DNA from: Rubrobacter sp. | GTDB taxonomy: Bacteria; Actinomycetota; Rubrobacteria; Rubrobacterales; Rubrobacteraceae | Assembly (NCBI GenBank): GCA_016781725.1 | Contig: JADDPU010000612.1 | Span: 590-11,149 of the forward strand | DNA: 10,560 bases | Direction of reading: 5' to 3' | In this document: positions 6,913 to 10,560 of the stretch, one piece after another | Numbering within the stretch: the stretch's first letter is position 1 | How the letters are laid out: every line of letters begins with the position of its first letter | Notes under the pieces: model-generated | What the model saw: the letters and a program-made list of their open reading frames with translations, nothing else | The model's database searches: none | What the model was told of the DNA's origin: nothing | Position numbers and translations under genes: made by a program

Positions 6913-8562
6913 TCACGCGAGTCGGCGCTCGAGGATCGGGTAAAGGCGGGGCTTTCCGGCGTCCTCCGGGATAGTCTTCTCGACCTTGAGCGAGGCTTCC
7001 CGGCCTCGGATGGCCAGCGAGGAGACGTGGTTGTCGAACCAGGGCTCCCCGTGCAGCAGACGCCAGCGGAGGGGCGGTTGCTTGACGCCGGCGAGCCGGG
7101 AGAGCACCTCGCCGATACGCTCTCCGTTCCTCGACCAGCCGAAGCGCATCGCCAGGCGTTCGGGGAGGCCCAAAGGATTTCGCAGCGGGGAGCTGGCAGC
7201 CTGGTAGACGGGGCACTTCACGGCGTCACCGAAGTCCATCTCCGCCAGGTAGCCGTGGTGCACGTCGCCGGAGAGGACCGCTATGGAGGCGGGTGGATCG
7301 CCGCCCGAGCGCTCGCCCGAGGCGACGGCGCGCAGCAGCTTCGCGAGGCCGGTGAAGGAGCCTTCGAAGGCGGCCCAGTGCTCCAGGTCGAGGAGTTGGC
7401 GCATCCCCTCGCCGATCCTCGCCGCCCGACGGCCCCAGGCGCCCGCGCAGACCGCCTCGTTCCACGCCTCGAGGTGGTGGAGGCCCGGGGCGAGAAGGAA
7501 GGGGAGCGAGGTGCCGAAGAGGAAGTGGTCGAAGTCTCCGGTGGCCATCTCCTCGACCCAGGCCCACTCCTCCTCGTCGAGCATGGAGCGGTGGTCCTCC
7601 TGTAGCACCCGCCCGGCCCGCGAGTCCATCATGATGAGGCGCACCCTCCCGAAGTCGCGGTGGTAGCTCCAGCGGGTGCCAGCGATCTCCCGGTCCGCCT
7701 TGTAGGCGAACTCGCGCAGGACGCGGGTGGGGTCTTGTGCGCCCAGTACCCGCTCGAAGAGCTCGTCCTCCTCCAGGTCCTCAGGGGAGAGGTTGCCGAG
7801 GTGCTGGTAGATCCAGTAAGACATAAACGCCCCGACGATACGCTCCTCCCACCAAGGCTCGGCGCGCCTCTGCTCGACCCAGGCCTGGGAGGTGTTCCAG
7901 TCGTCGTGGACGTCGTGGTCGTCGAAGATCATGGTCGAAGGCACGGTCGAGAGGAGCCACCGGATCACCGGGTTCTTCCAGGCGTCCCAGTAGAGCCGCG
8001 TGTACTCCTCGAAGTCCGCCACCGTCTCGCCTGGAGGTTTCTCGGGGTCGCGCCGCGAACGGATGAACTCCAGGGTGCCCCGGGAGACCTCGTCGGCGTA
8101 GATCTGGTCCCCGAGCAGGAGCAGCGCGTCGGGCCAACTCTCGTGGGGCTCGCGCATCATGCGCAGGGCCAGGGCGTAGAGGGCGTCGCGCTCGTAGCCC
8201 TCTTCTCTTGCGTCCGTCTCGAGCGTGAAGGGAGGCTCGTGCGGGACCGAGATGCGGCACGAGCCGAAGGAGAGGTTCAGCTCGCCCTCCGGCTCTATAG
8301 TCCGGATCACAGAGGGTGGGAAGCCTCGGCCCTCCTCAGGCCAGACCCGCCCGCCGTCTAGCGTTACCTCGTACTCGTAGGTCTTGCCGGGTCCCAGGCC
8401 GGTGATCCTCACCAAGGCATAGTGGTGGCCCTCGATCTCGAAGGTGCGGGCCCGGTGGCCCAGGACCTCGACCTCGCAGGAGACGTCCGTCTCCAACCAG
8501 ACGGTCGCCTCTGTCTCTCCGGCGTAGCGGAGGAGGGGGCCGAGGATAAGGTTGGGGGCCAT
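6913..8562 (-). CDS. PhoD-like metallophosphatase (alkaline phosphatase D family), no export signal
   Basis: The 549-residue product is a metallo-dependent phosphatase of the PhoD family, which cleaves phosphomonoesters or phosphodiesters. An N-terminal beta-rich domain (about 1-95) precedes the catalytic domain. That domain carries FGSCR (99-103), LLLLGDQIYADE (Asp152), IFDDHDVHDDWN (212-223), MMDSR, GTSLPFLL and SGDVHHGY (Asp433, His435, His436). These supply the expected metal ligands for the Fe/Ca-type centre of the family. Well-studied PhoD enzymes are Tat-exported, but this protein starts MAPNLILGPLLRY with no twin-arginine or hydrophobic signal, so it is probably cytoplasmic. The ATG at 8562 has only a weak, distant ribosome site (AGGGG). 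Its natural substrate is unknown. It lies 67 bases after the lipoprotein gene. Confidence 0.9.
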   Translation of the reverse strand: MAPNLILGPLLRYAGETEATVWLETDVSCEVEVLGHRARTFEIEGHHYALVRITGLGPGKTYEYEVTLDGGRVWPEEGRGFPPSVIRTIEPEGELNLSFGSCRISVPHEPPFTLETDAREEGYERDALYALALRMMREPHESWPDALLLLGDQIYADEVSRGTLEFIRSRRDPEKPPGETVADFEEYTRLYWDAWKNPVIRWLLSTVPSTMIFDDHDVHDDWNTSQAWVEQRRAEPWWEERIVGAFMSYWIYQHLGNLSPEDLEEDELFERVLGAQDPTRVLREFAYKADREIAGTRWSYHRDFGRVRLIMMDSRAGRVLQEDHRSMLDEEEWAWVEEMATGDFDHFLFGTSLPFLLAPGLHHLEAWNEAVCAGAWGRRAARIGEGMRQLLDLEHWAAFEGSFTGLAKLLRAVASGERSGGDPPASIAVLSGDVHHGYLAEMDFGDAVKCPVYQAASSPLRNPLGLPERLAMRFGWSRNGERIGEVLSRLAGVKQPPLRWRLLHGEPWFDNHVSSLAIRGREASLKVEKTIPEDAGKPRLYPILERRLA

Positions 8563-8596
8563 GCTCGGTACTTACCCCTGTGCTCGGTTATCTCAC

Positions 8597-8612
8597 ACGA
8601 AGCCGACGAGCC
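8597..8612. repeat. 16-bp copy of the transporter gene's 3' end
   Basis: ACGAAGCCGACGAGCC here is identical to 8875-8890, which encodes the last residues of the anion transporter. If five bases are gapped, the match extends to a following CCATGA on both sides. The copy lies in the gap before the phosphatase gene, and the lipoprotein gene sits between the two copies. Confidence 0.55.
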
Positions 8613-8629
8613 ATGACGGGGGTCGGTGC

Positions 8630-8845
8630 CTAATCCGACTCCCCCTCCTCCTCTTGCGGTTCCTGGTTCCCTGCCGGTTCCTCTTGCGCCGGTTGGTCTT
8701 CCTCCGGTTCCACCTGCTGGCCACAGGCGCCGAGAGATATAGAGCAGGCGACAAGCACCATGGCAAGCGCCCGGATAATCCACATCCGGTACAAACTCAT
8801 CTCGCGGCTCACGGCCCCGCTCTCAGCGGTTCGCGTCTCTCTCAT
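8630..8845 (-). CDS. Small acidic lipoprotein
   Basis: The 71-residue form starts at ATG 8845, where GGAAGGGA lies nine bases upstream. A TTG at 8866 or an ATG at 8800 are alternative in-frame starts, the latter giving a more compact signal peptide. After a basic lead (YRMWIIRA) comes a hydrophobic stretch (LAMVLVACSISLGAC) ending in a lipobox (LGAC). This predicts diacylglyceryl attachment at Cys followed by GQQ. The mature part is only about 30 residues, almost all Glu, Pro, Gln, Asp and Gly (PEEDQPAQEEPAG and similar), so it is probably disordered and strongly negative. It starts 25 bases after the anion transporter stop, which suggests co-transcription. The function is unknown; a surface tether or partner of the transporter is speculation. 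Confidence 0.65.
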   Translation of the reverse strand: MRETRTAESGAVSREMSLYRMWIIRALAMVLVACSISLGACGQQVEPEEDQPAQEEPAGNQEPQEEEGESD

Positions 8846-8870
8846 AAGGCTAAATCCCTTCCGCAATCAC

Positions 8871-10466
8871 TTATACGAAGCCGACGAGCCGGGCCATGAT
8901 CGGGATCAGGAGCACGATCAGGATTATCCCGATGATGTCGAAGGATATCCCCGAGCGAACCATCTTGGTTATTGGGATCATCCCCGAGCCGTAGACGACG
9001 GCGTTCTGCGGGGTCGAGACGGGCATCATGAACCCGAAGGAGGCCCCGAAGACCGCGGCGAGCGCCGGGATCACGGGGTCGAGCCCCGCAGCTGCTGCTA
9101 TCGGTATCACGATAGGCACGACTATGGTGGCGCTCGCGGTGTTCGACGTGGTCTCCGAGATGACGATGGCGATCAGCGCGGCGACCGCCGAGACCGCCAG
9201 CAGGCTCGTGAAGCCGAAAGCCGCCGCTATGCCATTGCCTATGGTATCGGCGAGGCCGGTCTCCGAGAGCATCGTCCCGAGCACGATGCCGCTCCCGAAG
9301 AGCAAGATGGTGCCCCAGTCTATCCTGGAGGCCTCGTTCCAGTTCATGGTGAAGCGCCGCTCGGCCCAGTTGATCGGCAGGAGAAAGAGGAGTACCGCGC
9401 CGATGATGGCCACGGTCCCCTCGTCGAGCCTGCTGCCCACCAGGGCGTAGACGGGCGATTCGTCGCCGAGTACGAGCGCGAGGAAGCCTGGGAGCATCCA
9501 GAGGGTGACGGCGACGCCGAAGGCTATAAGGGTGTTGCGCTCGCCCCTAGAGAGCGGGCCGAGCTTGCTGCGCTCCTCGTTGATGTACTCCCCGGCGCCA
9601 GAGAGCCTGCGCACCTCAGGGCGGTTGAGGAGTATCAGGATCACGCAGAGGGCTATGAACATGAGGAGGCAGATGGGCAGCGCGGCCAGAACCCAGTCGA
9701 AGAAGGTGATCGTGATGTCGGTCTCCTCCTCGATAAAGCCGATGCCGATCAGGTTAGGGGGAGTGCCGATCGGCGTGAGGAGTCCTCCCACGCCTGCGCC
9801 GTAGGAGATCATGAGCATGAGGGCCGTCCCGAAGCGCAAGCGGCTCACGTCCCTATCGGTGCCGGCCTGTTCCTGCACCAGGCCCCCGAGCGCCCCCATC
9901 ATGCCGAGCCCTATCGGCAGGAGCATGGCGGCGGTCGCGGTGTTGGAGATGACCGAGCTCAGCAAGGCTGCGATGGCGCCGAAGGCTATGATGACCCCGT
10001 AGGTCGAGTTGCTTACCCCAGGGAGCGAGAGTATCCGGAAGGCGAACCTCCTGTCGAGGCCGTGGGTGACCATCGCCTGGGCGATGACGAACGCCCCGAT
10101 GAACAGGAAGATGATGTCGGAAGCGAACGACCCGTAGATGATGTCGCCAGGGGCGTCGTCGGCGTTCGGACCGAGGGCCGGGACGTTGAGCAACACGGCG
10201 AGGGCCAGAGCTAAGATCGCCGTTGCCGGGATGGGTATGGCCTCAGAGAGCCAGAAGACGATGGTGAAAGCGAGTATGGCGGCCAGCGTCTGCTGGTCGC
10301 GTTCCAGCGGCAGCGGCAAAAAGTACATTATGAGGAACACGACCGGCCCGAGGAACAGCCCTATCGTCTGGCGCGCCTTCTCGAACCTCTGCTCAGCCGG
10401 GCTGAGCACCTCCCGCTGCTCGTCGAGCGTCTTGTAAGTGCCGGTAGGCCTTACGCCCTCTGCCAT
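8871..10466 (-). CDS. SLC13/DASS family sodium:anion (dicarboxylate or sulphate) symporter
   Basis: The 531-residue product is a polytopic inner-membrane transporter of the DASS family (relatives include VcINDY, SdcS and CitT). The two inverted-repeat substrate sites are clear. The first has SNT at 174-176 followed later by TPIGTPPN (231-238). The second has SNT at 441-443 followed by VSTPQN (483-488). The SNT and TP(P/Q)N motifs form the sodium and carboxylate clamps in VcINDY. About 35 polar residues precede the first helix. The ATG at 10466 has AGAGGGG upstream at a good distance, and the C-terminus (LVGFV) ends in the last helix as usual. The residues do not tell dicarboxylates from sulphate. 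It heads the - strand gene run; the upstream leader carries the repeats described at 10487-10549. Confidence 0.93.
   Translation of the reverse strand: MAEGVRPTGTYKTLDEQREVLSPAEQRFEKARQTIGLFLGPVVFLIMYFLPLPLERDQQTLAAILAFTIVFWLSEAIPIPATAILALALAVLLNVPALGPNADDAPGDIIYGSFASDIIFLFIGAFVIAQAMVTHGLDRRFAFRILSLPGVSNSTYGVIIAFGAIAALLSSVISNTATAAMLLPIGLGMMGALGGLVQEQAGTDRDVSRLRFGTALMLMISYGAGVGGLLTPIGTPPNLIGIGFIEEETDITITFFDWVLAALPICLLMFIALCVILILLNRPEVRRLSGAGEYINEERSKLGPLSRGERNTLIAFGVAVTLWMLPGFLALVLGDESPVYALVGSRLDEGTVAIIGAVLLFLLPINWAERRFTMNWNEASRIDWGTILLFGSGIVLGTMLSETGLADTIGNGIAAAFGFTSLLAVSAVAALIAIVISETTSNTASATIVVPIVIPIAAAAGLDPVIPALAAVFGASFGFMMPVSTPQNAVVYGSGMIPITKMVRSGISFDIIGIILIVLLIPIMARLVGFV
8875..8890. repeat. 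Partner copy of the 16-bp repeat, inside the transporter 3' end
   Basis: This is identical to 8597-8612. On the - strand it encodes the C-terminal RLVGFV end of the transporter just before its TAA, so it is the likely source copy. Confidence 0.55.
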
Positions 10467-10486
10467 GCGCGCCCCTCTCTCTATGG

Positions 10487-10517
10487 CCCGAAACAGCCTT
10501 TTCTTCCCCGAAACGGC
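10487..10517. promoter_or_regulatory. Pair of 11-bp direct repeats in the transporter leader
   Basis: CCCGAAACAGC (10487-10497) and CCCGAAACGGC (10507-10517) differ at one base and start exactly 20 bp apart, about two helical turns. They lie between a TATACT box and the transporter start codon. The layout suits a regulator binding one face of the DNA as a tandem site, but no regulator gene is visible in the window. Confidence 0.45.
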
Positions 10518-10523
10518 AGTATA
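10518..10523 (-). promoter_or_regulatory. Possible -10 box of the transporter promoter
   Basis: TATACT on the - strand matches five of six bases of TATAAT and lies about 51 bases upstream of the ATG. It overlaps the proximal arm of the inverted repeat. No convincing -35 hexamer is seen 16-18 bases further upstream, so the call is weak. Confidence 0.35.
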
Positions 10524-10549
10524 GCGCCGCGTCGTACGTCGGCGCTATA
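10520..10549. repeat. Perfect 10-bp inverted repeat with 10-bp spacer upstream of the transporter
   Basis: TATAGCGCCG (10520-10529) and CGGCGCTATA (10540-10549) are exact reverse complements. The arm centres are 20 bp apart, as expected for a dimeric regulator binding two successive major grooves. One arm overlaps the TATACT box, so binding would probably block transcription. A hairpin in an RNA from a gene beyond the right edge is the alternative. Confidence 0.6.
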
Positions 10550-10560
10550 GAGGCCGCCTA

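Noticed and set aside
5831..6943. Long + strand frame of 370 codons
   Set aside because: It is antisense to the cupin and DUF62 genes, whose motifs are unmistakable. No domain is visible in the frame.
6797..7216. - strand frame of 139 codons ending just before the DUF62 gene
   Set aside because: It overlaps the 3' end of the PhoD-like gene in another frame on the same strand, and its Pro/Arg/Gly-rich product has no motif.
8760..10214. Long + strand frame of 484 codons
   Set aside because: It is antisense to the clear SLC13 transporter and its product is a monotonous Asp/Glu/Arg/His/Gly mix, as expected from the opposite strand of a GC-rich membrane-protein gene.
1..10560. tRNA, rRNA, CRISPR array, insertion sequence or attachment site
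   Set aside because: No cloverleaf, regularly spaced repeat, transposase motif or terminal inverted repeat was seen; nearly all bases belong to ordinary coding genes.

Overview
The window is high-GC DNA with compact, often overlapping genes. Its purine-rich ribosome binding sites and frequent ATA and AGG codons (unusual at this GC content) suggest a deep-branching actinobacterium, possibly Rubrobacter-like. That placement is an inference from composition and gene content, not a database result.

Left part, + strand (1 to 5316): the end of a respiratory formate dehydrogenase operon. The order is catalytic molybdenum/tungsten alpha subunit (5' end cut by the window edge), a small four-helix membrane protein of unknown function, a 111-residue soluble protein of unknown function, the four-[4Fe-4S] beta subunit and an NrfD-type membrane subunit. 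The first three genes overlap by 4 bases each (GTGA, ATGA), and the last two follow at 3 and 10 bases. The key point is that the alpha reading frame does not begin at the GTG at 35. It runs through an in-frame TGA at 20-22 that lies exactly where FdnG-type enzymes carry selenocysteine. A bacterial SECIS hairpin with a GGTCT loop follows it. Plain ORF calling would therefore clip this protein.

Middle (5317 to 5592): a poorly coding stretch between convergent genes. It holds one doubtful 61-codon frame and a hairpin that could act as a terminator.

Right part, - strand (10466 down to 5593): an SLC13/DASS anion transporter, a short acidic lipoprotein, a PhoD-like metallophosphatase without an export signal, a divergent SAM hydroxide adenosyltransferase-like (DUF62) protein and a small cupin. 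All five are co-oriented. The transporter-lipoprotein and DUF62-cupin pairs are close enough to be co-transcribed, while the 67- and 116-base gaps may hold extra signals. No pathway linking all five is evident. The transporter leader (10467 to 10560) carries a perfect 10-bp inverted repeat and a pair of 11-bp direct repeats spaced 20 bp apart, which look like regulator sites.

No tRNA, rRNA, insertion sequence or CRISPR array was seen. The most informative features are the selenocysteine/SECIS signal, the two unknown genes inside the formate dehydrogenase operon, the loss of the usual catalytic triad in the DUF62 protein, and the ordered repeats upstream of the transporter.
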